The notes under the pieces were generated by a model. That model saw only the letters and a list, made by a program, of their open reading frames with translations, did no database searches and had not been told where the DNA came from. The position numbers and the translations under genes were made by a program. From contig JAIVLN010000006.1 in assembly GCA_020524245.1 (NCBI GenBank), positions 62,001-126,000 of the forward strand: a DNA stretch of 64,000 nucleotides, read 5' to 3'. This DNA comes from Rossellomorea aquimaris (GTDB taxonomy: Bacteria > Bacillota > Bacilli > Bacillales > Fictibacillaceae). Shown in pieces: positions 17,983 through 26,640 of this stretch (position 1 is the stretch's first letter; every line of letters begins with the position of its first letter).

Positions 17983-18984
17983 ATGAAACTTATGCGAATC
18001 GTTATGATATTATCGGCAACTGTCTTGTTTTTGCTCGTAATCGGTGTTGGTTATGAAGCTGTATCTTCAAAAGTGAATGCAGAACAGTATGAACCACCAG
18101 GTGAATTGATTGCTGTGGGAGAAAATACACTGCATGTGAGGGTGTTAGGGGAACAGACAGAGCGCCCTCCCATCATTATAGAAGCGGGGAGTGGTAGCTT
18201 TTCCTATGATTGGTTCCCCATCCAAGAGAAATTAGCTGAAGAAACAATGGTCGTTACGTATGATCGGGCGGGGTATGGTTGGAGCGGTCCTAACCAGACT
18301 GAACGAACTTTCGACCAGATCAACGAAGAGTTACATGCTCTTTTAGAGACGAAAGGAATTCATGGTCCATATATTCTGGTGGGTCATTCACTGGGAGGCT
18401 TATATATGCGGAATTTTGCGGCGCGTTATCCTGATGAAGTCGCTGGTATGGTGTTGGTCGATCCGCGGCCCGTCGGAATGAATCAAGTCTTCCACGATAT
18501 CTCACCGGAAGCGGCAGAGCAAATCTCAAACGCTACAGTCAGTCAAAATCATATGGGAAAAGTTTTGGCCACAACCGGTTTGTTGCGTTTATTGAAAAAC
18601 CAGCTGATGGATGGGTTTACGGATGAGCAAAAGGAAACGTATGTAAATGTTGCGATGAAGTCGAAGCAATTCGATGCCATGAATGAAGAAGTCGTTCAAG
18701 CAGAAAAGCTGGAATACGGGTTAGCTAATCAGGACTTTGATCATCTTCCATTGATGATCCTTACTCATTCCGAGCCCATGGGTTTCGATCAAATGGGTTT
18801 TTCAGAGGAGGAAGCAGAAAAGCTTGAAGAAATTTGGTTGGAGAAGCAACAAGAGACAGCAACACTCTCTAGGAACGGAAAAGTCATGAAAGTGGAAGGT
18901 GGACACAATCTCATGCTGGATAATCCTGAAGAAGTATCCAAGATTATTTTGGAGGTACTCTTGAACACATCAGAAGGGAAATAA
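17983..18984 (+). CDS. Membrane-anchored or secreted alpha/beta hydrolase
   Basis: A 333-residue protein with an N-terminal hydrophobic segment (residues 5-25) acting as signal or anchor. The hydrolase fold follows: oxyanion strand IIIEAGSGS near 65, the conserved YDRAGYGWS near 92, nucleophile elbow GHSLGG near 133, and the catalytic His in GGHNLM near residue 306. Relatives hydrolyse esters or peptides (proline iminopeptidase-like sequences); the substrate is not predictable. AAGGGTGGTG precedes the ATG. It lies downstream of an ArsR-like regulator and a 37-residue gene. Confidence 0.85.
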   Translation: MKLMRIVMILSATVLFLLVIGVGYEAVSSKVNAEQYEPPGELIAVGENTLHVRVLGEQTERPPIIIEAGSGSFSYDWFPIQEKLAEETMVVTYDRAGYGWSGPNQTERTFDQINEELHALLETKGIHGPYILVGHSLGGLYMRNFAARYPDEVAGMVLVDPRPVGMNQVFHDISPEAAEQISNATVSQNHMGKVLATTGLLRLLKNQLMDGFTDEQKETYVNVAMKSKQFDAMNEEVVQAEKLEYGLANQDFDHLPLMILTHSEPMGFDQMGFSEEEAEKLEEIWLEKQQETATLSRNGKVMKVEGGHNLMLDNPEEVSKIILEVLLNTSEGK

Positions 18985-19101
18985 CCTCCAACTGAAGAAT
19001 ACAACCTATGTAAAACAATACAGTGGTGATAAACTGGTGAGGAAGACAATATCATCAAAGAGTAAAGAAAAAGTGAACTCATAGATCGCGAGGTACCTCA
19101 T

Positions 19102-19611
19102 ATGTTTGATCCAACCATTTTTGACAACTTAAAAGTATCCATCGAGAATTATGTGTATGATCTCGATAACCTCGCAGAGGAAGTGACGGTGACCAACCGG
19201 GAGGACCATATGGAGATGGCGAGCATGTCGAGGTCGTTTGTACTCCAGTTCGTGCTCGCGGATTCTCCTGAGGTGAAGGCAGAGATCGTTTTGAAAGCGG
19301 CTCTTAACGATCTCGCTGCTGAGATTTTAGAGGTAAAAGGAGAAGATCCAGGGTGCCAGCTCACCGTTCGTTTTTACAAGGAGATGGATTCTGTCGAAGA
19401 ACAGTGCGCTCAGATTGAAGATGCGCTGGACGAAATCTGGGACCAGGATCAACCACCGGTACAAACGCTGTCCTATGTGTATGGGCAAAATGAAATGATG
19501 AACACGATTGAAGTGACGTTCAATCGGAAAATTAACGAAGATCAAATCGAGGACATTCCGAATTTAATCGACCATGTGCTGGATTCGCTTGAACGACTGG
19601 ATGAAATATAA
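19102..19611 (+). CDS. Acidic soluble protein of unknown function
   Basis: A 169-residue, strongly acidic cytoplasmic protein with no signal, membrane segment or recognised motif. Hydrophobic strands alternate with acidic helices (FVLQFVLADS, CQLTVRFYKEMD, NTIEVTFNRKI), suggesting a compact alpha/beta fold with two related halves. The ribosome site is weak (GCGAGGTACC). A strong terminator overlaps its stop codon. It may be a Bacillaceae-specific protein; no function is offered. Confidence 0.65.
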   Translation: MFDPTIFDNLKVSIENYVYDLDNLAEEVTVTNREDHMEMASMSRSFVLQFVLADSPEVKAEIVLKAALNDLAAEILEVKGEDPGCQLTVRFYKEMDSVEEQCAQIEDALDEIWDQDQPPVQTLSYVYGQNEMMNTIEVTFNRKINEDQIEDIPNLIDHVLDSLERLDEI

Positions 19612-19650
19612 AAAGACACCTCCTTGCTGCTATGCTGGGAGGTGTTTTTG
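19611..19650 (+). terminator. Terminator after the acidic protein gene
   Basis: ACACCTCC (19616-19623) pairs with GGAGGTGT (19638-19645); A's upstream and a T run downstream extend the stem. Confidence 0.85.
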
Positions 19651-19704
19651 GGTGGTTTGCTGTTTTGTATTCAATACATACTCGTCCATTTCTTGAAAAT
19701 GGCA

Positions 19705-20139
19705 CTATAGTAAAACGGGTTTGATCTGTCCACGGATTTCTCCAGCCGGGTTTTGCTCGGTGTGAACGTTCACGTATGTCAATTTTCGCTCCATGAGGCG
19801 AAGCAGGTCTTCCGCCGTTTTTACACCGACATTATTCGGTTCGATGTCATCGTTCGTAATCGTTCCCCTTACTGTACCTTTTCGCGTTGTAATGCCGTTT
19901 TGTTCAGCAAGTGTCGCTAGGTCTGCTCCAAACAAGAAAGCAAGGACAGGTCCGTTTTCACCACGTGCCCCAAAGTGGATGTGAGCTTGGACGAGGTTGC
20001 GGATATCGTTGACCTGTAATTCAAACTTGATGCGGGTTCTGCACTTTGAAGCAGCGAATTTGGCAATACCGTTGGCGTCCGTCACCACTGGAGGAACTTC
20101 CTCTCTCCCGCTCAAATTGGCAGCAAAGAACTTGTACAT
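19705..20139 (-). CDS. CHRD domain protein
   Basis: A 144-residue protein consisting of a single CHRD domain: FFAANLSGREEVPPV at the N-terminus, AHIHFGARGENGPV near residue 52, and the ending TYVNVHTEQNPAGEIRGQI, all signatures of the family. CHRD domains are beta-sandwich modules first seen in chordin and common as stand-alone proteins in Bacilli, with unknown function. There is no signal peptide, which is usual for the Bacillus versions. AAGGAGGTGATC, a complete Shine-Dalgarno match, precedes the ATG. Confidence 0.9.
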   Translation of the reverse strand: MYKFFAANLSGREEVPPVVTDANGIAKFAASKCRTRIKFELQVNDIRNLVQAHIHFGARGENGPVLAFLFGADLATLAEQNGITTRKGTVRGTITNDDIEPNNVGVKTAEDLLRLMERKLTYVNVHTEQNPAGEIRGQIKPVLL

Positions 20140-20299
20140 TCGATCACCTCCTTAAGAGAGACTATAGTAGTGTATTCAAGGGCTCGTCTTTTGGTATAGA
20201 TAGAAGTACAGGTCTTAGCCGATTTGTCCTTTGTGCACAAACGCCCAGACAGTTCATATACTGCAGTTGAGGGAATGAAGGGCGGAGGAGAGGGTGCGG

Positions 20300-20767
20300 A
20301 TGAAATTCACGGTCCAGTATATTCCGTTGAACAAGATCAAACCCGGTACGTCTGTAAAAATGACAGAACGGCTGAAGAAGTTGCAGGGAATCGTATGGGA
20401 CTGTATGTACTTGCTGGTGGTGAAGGAAAACCGGAAGGACGACAACTACATTTTGGTGAGCGGGTTGGAGCGGTTCGACTATTTGAGCAAGTTCACGAAG
20501 AATGTGTACGCGCCATGTTTGGTTGATCGGGAGGGTCCTGGGGGCTGGCGTGGTTGGTTGATGCGTTTTCGGAGTGCGCCGCATCAGGATGACTACCCAC
20601 TCGTTCCGAAGAGTTGGTCGATTGTCCGGATGTTTTTGAAACAGGAGCCGCGTTTTAAAGAGCTGTCGCGTTTTCAGCAGATCCGCGTGTTGTATCTCGG
20701 TGCACGGTATAAACGGACCGTCATCTTATCCATGCAAAACCGGGTGGATCAACTGATGAAAGAGTAG
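20300..20767 (+). CDS. Uncharacterised protein with ParB-like N-terminal pattern
   Basis: A 155-residue basic protein. The N-terminus FTVQYIPLNKIKPGTSV followed by a strand-helix region ending DDNYILVSGLERFDYL is reminiscent of ParB/sulfiredoxin-type nuclease folds, where IxxxxIxP and GxxRxxA occur; the resemblance is weak and the usual Arg is replaced. The C-terminal half is basic (FKELSRFQQIRVLYLGARYKR). GGAGGAG at 20284-20290 is nine bases before ATG 20300; GTG 20294 is the alternative. It stands alone after the divergent CHRD gene. Confidence 0.6.
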   Translation: MKFTVQYIPLNKIKPGTSVKMTERLKKLQGIVWDCMYLLVVKENRKDDNYILVSGLERFDYLSKFTKNVYAPCLVDREGPGGWRGWLMRFRSAPHQDDYPLVPKSWSIVRMFLKQEPRFKELSRFQQIRVLYLGARYKRTVILSMQNRVDQLMKE

Positions 20768-20772
20768 AGGGG

Positions 20773-20833
20773 AGTGCCAGGTACCGATTTAGAATACAGT
20801 TGTATCAACGGTTGCGGATCGGTGCCTGGCACT
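20773..20833. repeat. REP-like palindrome (GTGCCAGG...CCTGGCAC type)
   Basis: AGTGCCAGGTACCGAT (20773-20788) is inverted as ATCGGTGCCTGGCACT (20818-20833), with one wobble. Related copies occur at 29600-29664 and 59544-59654. Confidence 0.7.
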
Positions 20834-20865
20834 GATTTTGTTTTGGGCAGTATTTTTGGCGTTTG

Positions 20866-21045
20866 GGCTATAATTCTGGATTTTCGGCTATAATTTCGAA
20901 ATTTCGGCTATAATTCTGGATTTTGGGCTATAATTCTGAAATCTGAGCTATAATTTTGAAATCTGGTCTATAAATCTCAAAATCGGTCTATATTTTCTGA
21001 AATAGATCTATAATTTTCGAAATAGGTCTATAAATATGAACCTGA
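20866..21045. repeat. Tandem array, 20-base unit, about nine copies
   Basis: Eight full units (one of 21 bases) and a partial ninth share the core GGCTATAATTCTGAAAT. The left copies are most alike and the right ones diverge (GTCTATAAAT). Each unit holds a TATAAT-like hexamer. The array ends in the terminator at 21041. Confidence 0.85.
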
Positions 21046-21077
21046 ACGCAGAATCGTTCTTCTGCGTTCAGGTTTTT
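21041..21077 (+). terminator. Strong terminator at the end of the tandem array
   Basis: A 13-bp perfect stem (ACCTGAACGCAGA with TCTGCGTTCAGGT) is followed by T's. It lies far beyond the ParB-like gene, so the transcript would include the array. Confidence 0.85.
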
Positions 21078-21159
21078 CTATATTTAAGGCTCGAATCAGG
21101 TGTAGGGAGCTACTTCGTGATACGATAAGGGGAGAAAAATGAAAAAATGAGGTGCTACT

Positions 21160-22077
21160 TTGAAGAAAATTCAGCTTGGGAATAGTGGTTTGGAAGTCGG
21201 AGAAATTGCGCTCGGTTGCATGCGCATGCACGCTCTTGAAACGAAGGATGCTACATATGTGATTGAAAACGCGTTAAATGAAGGGGTCAACCTGTTCGAC
21301 CACGCAGATATTTATGGAAAAGGAAAGTCTGAGGAAGCCTTCGCCGCTGCGATGGATATGAATTCCTCAATCCGAGAGAAGATGGTCATCCAGACGAAGT
21401 GCGGAATCCGGGCTGGATTTTATGACTTTTCGAAAGAGCATATTATCGGGTCTGTGGAAGAGAGTTTGAAACGTCTCAACACGGATTACGTGGACATCTT
21501 GGCGCTTCATCGTCCGGATGCGCTTATGGAGCCGGAAGAGGTAGCGGAAGCTTTTACAACATTAAAAGAGAGCGGCAAAGTTCGTCATTTCGGTGTGAGC
21601 AACCATAATCCGATGCAGATCGAGCTATTGAAACGTAGCCTCGGACAAGACTTGATCCTCAATCAGATGCAGTTCAGCCTCATGAACACGCCAATGCTTG
21701 ACGCGGGCATCAACGTGAACATGCAGAACGATTTTTCCGTGATGCGTGACGGTGGCATGCTTGAGTATAGCCGCCTGAACAACATGACAATCCAAGCGTG
21801 GTCTCCGTTCCAATACGGGATGATCGAGGGCGTGTTTGTTGGAAACCCTGACTTCCCTGAAGTGAATGTGAAACTTCAGGAGCTTGCGGAAAAATACGAC
21901 GTGACCGATTCGGCGATTGCGATTGCTTGGATCTTACGTCACCCAGCGAACATCCAACCGATCGTCGGGTCGATGAATCCGAAGCGCTTATCTGATATCG
22001 CGAAAGCATCCCATATCAAACTCACGCGTCAAGAATGGTACGAGCTGTACCTTGCAGCTGGAAACAATCTACCGTAA
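21160..22077 (+). CDS. Aldo/keto reductase
   Basis: A 305-residue NADPH-dependent oxidoreductase of the aldo/keto reductase superfamily (TIM barrel). The catalytic tetrad is visible: Asp and Tyr in LFDHADIYGKGKSEE near residues 47-52, Lys in QTKCGI near 79, His in LALHRPDAL near 114. The cofactor-binding end is IQPIVGSMNPKRL near residue 268. The Cys-Met-Arg start (LGCMRM) is like YdhF-type reductases of unknown substrate. The start is TTG after GAGGTGC. The aldolase-like gene follows after 15 bases, so the two likely form an operon. Confidence 0.9.
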   Translation: MKKIQLGNSGLEVGEIALGCMRMHALETKDATYVIENALNEGVNLFDHADIYGKGKSEEAFAAAMDMNSSIREKMVIQTKCGIRAGFYDFSKEHIIGSVEESLKRLNTDYVDILALHRPDALMEPEEVAEAFTTLKESGKVRHFGVSNHNPMQIELLKRSLGQDLILNQMQFSLMNTPMLDAGINVNMQNDFSVMRDGGMLEYSRLNNMTIQAWSPFQYGMIEGVFVGNPDFPEVNVKLQELAEKYDVTDSAIAIAWILRHPANIQPIVGSMNPKRLSDIAKASHIKLTRQEWYELYLAAGNNLP

Positions 22078-22092
22078 AAAGGAGTATGTCGA

Positions 22093-23184
22093 ATGGCTGA
22101 GAAAAATCGATTGGTACATGCATTCAAGCAAACGAGCTATCGAATTAGTGGTCATGGTGAGCGGAACATTCAAGTGTTGAAGGATGCACTTGCTGATGTG
22201 GACGGTGAGCAATCGAGCGACATATATGGTAAAGGGAAGATTATCGAAGATTTTCAGGAAAAGATGGCGACGTACCTCGGTAAGGAAGATGCGGTATTTT
22301 TCCCGAGTGGTACGATGGCGCAGCAAATCGCCCTCCGGATTTGGTGCGATCAGCAAGACATAAAGAAAGTCGCGTACCATCCGTTGTGTCACCTCGAGAT
22401 CCATGAGGAGGATGGCTTGAAAGAGCTACACCATATTGAACCGATTTTGTTGGCGGATAAAACGAGGGTCATCACACTGGATGATGTCGTCGAACTGGAC
22501 GAGGAGATCGCATGCTTGTTGCTGGAGCTTCCGCAACGCGAAATCGGCGGGCAACTGCCGGAGTACGAAACGCTTGTCGCCATTTCGGATTACTGCCGTG
22601 AAAAAGGCATCAAGCTTCATCTCGACGGGGCAAGACTGCTTGAAATTCTCCCTTACTATGGAAAAACAGCAGAGGAAGTTTGCGCGCTGTTTGATAGTGT
22701 GTATGTTTCCTTTTACAAAGGGGTCGGTGGCGTGGCAGGTGCGATCCTCGTGGGTGGTCGTGATTTTATCAAAGGGTCAAAAATCTGGAAAAGACGGCAC
22801 GGTGGCGACCTCATCAGTTTGTACCCTTACATTCTGTCGGCGGACCATTTCTTCGAGAAACGGGCCGGGAAAATGGCTCAGTACTACGAAGAGGCGAAAG
22901 AGCTCGCTGCCCTGTTCAACGAGTGTAACGCGGTTTCGACAACACCGGAGCACCCGGTTTCCAACATGTTCCATGTGCATATCGACATGCCGCAAAACAA
23001 GCTTGAGGAGCTCCTTGCAGAAATCTATGAAACAACCGGAGTAGGGCTCACGAGCTACACAAGACCGACGAGCGACACGTCTTGCTATTTCGAAGTCAGT
23101 ATTGGAGATAGTTACGCCGAGATACCGAAAGAGGTACTTCGGCAAAGCCTTCATCTGCTAAATAAAAAACAGAGTGGATACTAA
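22093..23184 (+). CDS. Threonine-aldolase-like PLP enzyme
   Basis: A 363-residue member of the beta-eliminating lyase/low-specificity threonine aldolase family (fold type I). FFPSGTMAQQIAL near residue 73 binds the PLP phosphate, HLDGARLLE near 176 carries the Asp that contacts the pyridine nitrogen, and SFYKGVGG near 209 holds the Schiff-base Lys. Known members cleave beta-hydroxy amino acids to glycine and an aldehyde; the exact substrate is unknown. It is coupled to the aldo/keto reductase upstream, which could reduce the aldehyde product (inference). Its stop lies in the loop of the terminator. Confidence 0.87.
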   Translation: MAEKNRLVHAFKQTSYRISGHGERNIQVLKDALADVDGEQSSDIYGKGKIIEDFQEKMATYLGKEDAVFFPSGTMAQQIALRIWCDQQDIKKVAYHPLCHLEIHEEDGLKELHHIEPILLADKTRVITLDDVVELDEEIACLLLELPQREIGGQLPEYETLVAISDYCREKGIKLHLDGARLLEILPYYGKTAEEVCALFDSVYVSFYKGVGGVAGAILVGGRDFIKGSKIWKRRHGGDLISLYPYILSADHFFEKRAGKMAQYYEEAKELAALFNECNAVSTTPEHPVSNMFHVHIDMPQNKLEELLAEIYETTGVGLTSYTRPTSDTSCYFEVSIGDSYAEIPKEVLRQSLHLLNKKQSGY

Positions 23185-23202
23185 CGTATGCACTCTGTTT
23201 TT
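23165..23202. terminator. Bidirectional terminator overlapping the aldolase stop
   Basis: AAAAACAGAGTG pairs with CACTCTGTTTTT between converging genes; the stop codon of the plus-strand gene is in the loop. Confidence 0.85.
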
Positions 23203-23207
23203 ACAAA

Positions 23208-24458
23208 CTATGTCGTGTTATCTAGTGGCAGGCGAAGTGAAATCTCCGTCCCTTTTCCAACTTTACTCTTAACGCTTATTTTCCCATTCATCGATTCAAT
23301 CACTCGAAATACGACCATCATTCCAAGGCCAGTCCCATTGTTATCCTTTGTAGAGAAGTAAGGCTCACCCAGGCGTTGAATTTGCGTTCTAGTCATACCG
23401 ATTCCTTGATCGTTAACTTTCAAAAGAACATGATCGTTTTCTTCTTCCATTTTTATTTCGATCGTTCCTCCATCAGGCATGGCTTCGATACTATTTTTGA
23501 TGATGTTAATCATAACTTGTTGAAAATGACCGACATTTCCCTGAATAAACTGAGGTTGTTCTAATTCTGAAATGAAATGGATGGAATGCACTTTCGCTAA
23601 CGGTTGAATGATCTTGATTACTTCTTTAACGACGTCTTGAATAGCAAATGTACTCATTTTTTCATTTACAGGTTTAGCAAAAGCGAGATAATCTTGAATG
23701 ATCCCTTCAGCCCTGTCCATTTCTGATAAGGCTAAGCTCAAGTATTCTTTCTCTTGTGGTGGAATCTTTTCTGATTCACGCCCCAATTGTAAGAAGCCTC
23801 TTGAAGAGGTGAGTGGATTTCGGACTTCATGAGCGATACTGGCTGCTAAGTGACTTACGATTTCCAGCTTTTCCATACGAACTAGTTTCAGTAATAGAAC
23901 CTGTTGAGAGCGAATCGTTTCGGCCATATAGGTGGCTAGGATCATACCAACCATTTGGATGCCTATAAAAGAAAACCAAAGTTCGTCGGGAACAGCATCT
24001 GGAAGTTTGATTTTGGCTAATAACAGGATTAATACGCTGATTAAACCTATGAGTATGGTTGGAATCAATAATTTGATTCGTATACGTGAACGTTGAAAAT
24101 GGGGTCTAAGATAAATGGTGAGTAGCAGAATAATAGGGGTAAGCAATAAATTAACCCATATACCACTGCCACCCATAAAAGAACGTATAATAATGATCAC
24201 CAATGCCAGACCTATTATAGAGTAGCGGGATGCATAAAAGCATGCCAATAGAAATGGAATCAAACGTAAATCAAGCAGAAAGCCGCTGTTAATTGTAATA
24301 GGGAACATCATACATATAAGAATTGCTACACTAAAGGATGTGAAAAGTATGAGTTCAAACTGAATTCTTTTAACATCACGCCTGTTCACCCAGTATTGGA
24401 TAAATAAAATGGAAACTAAGACGACAAGTAAGTTGATTAGTAATTCATGTATACCCAA
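23208..24458 (-). CDS. KinB-like membrane sensor histidine kinase
   Basis: A 416-residue kinase. The N-terminal ~185 residues hold about six membrane helices of the 5TM-Lyt/KinB type with hardly any external domain. The phosphoacceptor His is in SIAHEVRNPLT near residue 212. The ATPase domain has MINIIKNSIEA (N box), VNDQGIGM (G1) and GTGLGMMVV (G2). No response regulator is adjacent; orphan kinases of this design feed phosphate to Spo0F/Spo0A in spore formers, which is the likely role. A paralogue with the same layout is at 45120-46397. Confidence 0.85.
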   Translation of the reverse strand: MGIHELLINLLVVLVSILFIQYWVNRRDVKRIQFELILFTSFSVAILICMMFPITINSGFLLDLRLIPFLLACFYASRYSIIGLALVIIIIRSFMGGSGIWVNLLLTPIILLLTIYLRPHFQRSRIRIKLLIPTILIGLISVLILLLAKIKLPDAVPDELWFSFIGIQMVGMILATYMAETIRSQQVLLLKLVRMEKLEIVSHLAASIAHEVRNPLTSSRGFLQLGRESEKIPPQEKEYLSLALSEMDRAEGIIQDYLAFAKPVNEKMSTFAIQDVVKEVIKIIQPLAKVHSIHFISELEQPQFIQGNVGHFQQVMINIIKNSIEAMPDGGTIEIKMEEENDHVLLKVNDQGIGMTRTQIQRLGEPYFSTKDNNGTGLGMMVVFRVIESMNGKISVKSKVGKGTEISLRLPLDNTT

Positions 24459-24590
24459 TACGAGAACTCCTCTTGAAGTTATTAGTGCAATTATAAAACA
24501 ATTCAGGCAAAAACAGGTTCATTTAACTGAAAATTATTATAATATACGACTTTTGGGTTATAAAAAAGTGTGATAAAGGAAGGTGCTTAT

Positions 24591-25112
24591 ATGAAAAGAG
24601 TTGTATTCTATGGGGCGATTACGTTGGACGGATACATCGCTAGAGAAGATCATTCACTCGACTGGTTAATGGGAATAGAAGGAGAAGAGGAAGTCCGGTA
24701 CGCGGAATTCTATGAGACGGTCGACACGATCATTATGGGTAGGAAAACATATGAACAAATGCTGATCTTATCTCCGGATGAATTTCCATATGAAGGCAAG
24801 GAGTGTTATGTGTTTTCGCGTACGATGACCGGATCTAACGCGAACGTCACTTTTATCAACGAGGACATTGTGGCATTCACGAATGCTTTGAAAGAGAAAG
24901 AGGGCAACAACATTTGGGTCGTTGGTGGCGGTGAAGTGATGCAACCGCTTCTTGAAGCGAAATTGATCGACGAATTTACTGTACAAATTGCACCAGCGCT
25001 CATTGGTCATGGACTTCTTTTGTTCAAATCAGGAGATTATGATACTCGCCTGCATTTAAAGGAAGTGCGCCAATACAAGCAGTTTGCGGAATTGCATTAT
25101 GTGCTCAAATAA
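24591..25112 (+). CDS. Dihydrofolate-reductase-like (RibD C-terminal domain) reductase
   Basis: A 173-residue NADPH-binding protein of the RibD_C/DHFR-like family. It shows the start VFYGAITLDGYIAREDHSLDWL, IIMGRKTYEQM near residue 51 and the nucleotide-binding IWVVGGGEVMQPLL near 106 (first motif read in parts). Homologues such as YyaP-type proteins are common in Bacilli as stand-alone enzymes of unknown substrate, not true folate reductases. GTG 24570 is in frame, but AAGGAAGG is eight bases before ATG 24591. It diverges from the kinase gene. Confidence 0.85.
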   Translation: MKRVVFYGAITLDGYIAREDHSLDWLMGIEGEEEVRYAEFYETVDTIIMGRKTYEQMLILSPDEFPYEGKECYVFSRTMTGSNANVTFINEDIVAFTNALKEKEGNNIWVVGGGEVMQPLLEAKLIDEFTVQIAPALIGHGLLLFKSGDYDTRLHLKEVRQYKQFAELHYVLK

Positions 25113-25136
25113 AAGACTTCAATTTGGAGTTTTTTT
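25110..25136 (+). terminator. Terminator after the DHFR-like gene
   Basis: AAAAGACTTC pairs with GGAGTTTTTT (two wobbles) and a T run follows. Confidence 0.65.
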
Positions 25137-25210
25137 TAGTAAAAGAAGTCAGAAAATTGTGTTAAACTAGAGTTACGCTTGTGGAAACGTTGATGCAAAG
25201 GAGGGTTTGA

Positions 25211-25984
25211 ATGGGTCGCATACATGGTGGAATGGCTGGCCTGAACTCGGTGCTGTACTTCGGAAACGACAAGAAAGTCCGAGCGAAGCGGAATCGGAAC
25301 GGCGAAATCGTCGTGAAAGAAGAGAAGATCGTACCGAATCGCTTGCTGAAATTCAAAGAAAAGCTGGAGAAGATTCCGTTCATCCGTGGCGCTTGGATGA
25401 TTGTGAAGGCCGCAATCATGAACTGGAAAATGTACGTGACTGCTTTGTTGGTGTTGTTTTTTGCAAAGATGACGGGTGGCAAACTGGAAGGTGCCAGTAG
25501 TATGAGCATGGACGCAATCTTCGGGAATGTGTTGGCGATCTTTCCTGAAAAGACGCACCATATCGTCACGTTCGGTGGCTTCATGCTTCTATTTGCTTTG
25601 TTCGTAAAAACGACTGCCTTAGGTAAATATCATGGGGCGGAGCATATGGTGGACAATGCATATGCCCAATCGAAGGACCTTTCAGTGGAAAATGTGATGA
25701 ATTATTCCAGAATTCACGCGAAGTGCGGGACGAACCTGGTCGTATTCATTTTCATGTTCTATTCGGTGCTCGCCTTGATGATGAACAGTCTGGCAGCAAC
25801 TGTCCTCGCCTTCATGCTCGGGTATGAAGTGTTCATTTTACGTAACAAAAAGGTAAACAAACTGCTGAAGCCTATCTACAAGATCGGTTTCGCTGCTCAA
25901 TATGTGCTGTTTACGTCTCAACCTGAAGAAGAGCACATCGAAGTGGCACTCGCATCGTATGAGCGGGTTGTTTTACCGGCATAA
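25211..25984 (+). CDS. DUF1385 (YqhQ-like) membrane protein
   Basis: A 257-residue membrane protein of the DUF1385 family. The family hallmark GKYHGAEHMVDNAYAQSKDL (near residue 137) and GGMAG at the N-terminus are present, with about five hydrophobic segments. In this family the histidines and acids of the HGAEH motif are invariant, suggesting a metal site, but the function is unknown. It follows GGAGGGTTTG and ends at its own terminator. Confidence 0.85.
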   Translation: MGRIHGGMAGLNSVLYFGNDKKVRAKRNRNGEIVVKEEKIVPNRLLKFKEKLEKIPFIRGAWMIVKAAIMNWKMYVTALLVLFFAKMTGGKLEGASSMSMDAIFGNVLAIFPEKTHHIVTFGGFMLLFALFVKTTALGKYHGAEHMVDNAYAQSKDLSVENVMNYSRIHAKCGTNLVVFIFMFYSVLALMMNSLAATVLAFMLGYEVFILRNKKVNKLLKPIYKIGFAAQYVLFTSQPEEEHIEVALASYERVVLPA

Positions 25985-26010
25985 TGAGGTTGTTGATTTG
26001 ATAGGGATGT

Positions 26011-26038
26011 AAGCAGGTATTAAATGCCTGCTTTTTTT
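26011..26038 (+). terminator. Terminator after DUF1385 gene
   Basis: AAGCAGGTAT pairs with ATGCCTGCTT, followed by T's. Confidence 0.85.
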
Positions 26039-26050
26039 ATTTTGGAAAAA

Positions 26051-26080
26051 TGTAAGCCAAATCCAATACATAGACGTCTA
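26051..26080 (+). promoter_or_regulatory. Probable ECF-type autoregulated promoter
   Basis: TGTAAG at 26051 and CGTCTA at 26075 lie just before the sigma factor gene. A G-T-A-A-(C/G) -35 and CGTC -10 are typical of ECF sigma targets, and such operons are usually self-activated. The 17-18 base spacing is slightly long, so this is tentative. Confidence 0.45.
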
Positions 26081-26103
26081 ATAAGAAAAGAGCTTTGAGG
26101 GAA

Positions 26104-26640
26104 ATGAAGGTGAGTGCCATTAATGAGTTAGTGAAACGAGCGCAAGAAGGTAGTGACAAAGCCTTCCTGGAGTTATTCCAAACATATGAAAAAGATCTGT
26201 ACCGGACAGCGTATCTTTACGTGAAAAATCAAGACGATGCTTTGGATGTAGTCCAAGAGACGGCTTATCGTGCTTTTAAAAAGATTAAAACGCTCAAGCA
26301 TCCACAGTATTTCAAAACCTGGCTGATCAAGATTGCGATGAGTTGCGCGATTGACCTTTTGCGGAAGAAAAAGAAGGTTGTGCACCTGAACCCCAAACAT
26401 GCAAACTTCATCCATTCAGAAGAGGAAGATGTTCCTTTATCCGTTTCTCTGAAAGAGTTGATGGAACATTTGAATGAAGAGGAGAAACAGATGGTGATCC
26501 TCAAATATTATTACGGTTACACGTTCCAGGAAATTTCGGAGATTGCGGAAACGCCCCTAGGTACGGTTAAGTCAGTGCTCTATCGGGGACTAGGGAAGCT
26601 TCGGAAAAAGGTAAGGAGAGACGATGTGTATGAGCGATAA
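26104..26640 (+). CDS. ECF-family RNA polymerase sigma factor
   Basis: A 178-residue group-4 sigma factor. Region 2 (FLELFQTYEKDLYRTAYLYV, then DALDVVQETAYRAFKKI) binds core polymerase and the -10 element. Region 4 (MVILKYYYGYTFQEISEIAE, then GTVKSVLYRGLGKLRK) carries the -35 helix-turn-helix. The frame opens at TTG 26095; ATG 26104 follows GAGGG closely and is preferred, with GTG 26110 possible. The gene overlaps the next one by 17 bases, the usual arrangement for a sigma factor and its membrane anti-sigma factor. Confidence 0.87.
   Translation: MKVSAINELVKRAQEGSDKAFLELFQTYEKDLYRTAYLYVKNQDDALDVVQETAYRAFKKIKTLKHPQYFKTWLIKIAMSCAIDLLRKKKKVVHLNPKHANFIHSEEEDVPLSVSLKELMEHLNEEEKQMVILKYYYGYTFQEISEIAETPLGTVKSVLYRGLGKLRKKVRRDDVYER

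Noticed and set aside
25136-25584. Minus-strand open frames across the DUF1385 gene
   Set aside because: They lack ribosome sites and lie opposite a clear family member with its hallmark motif.
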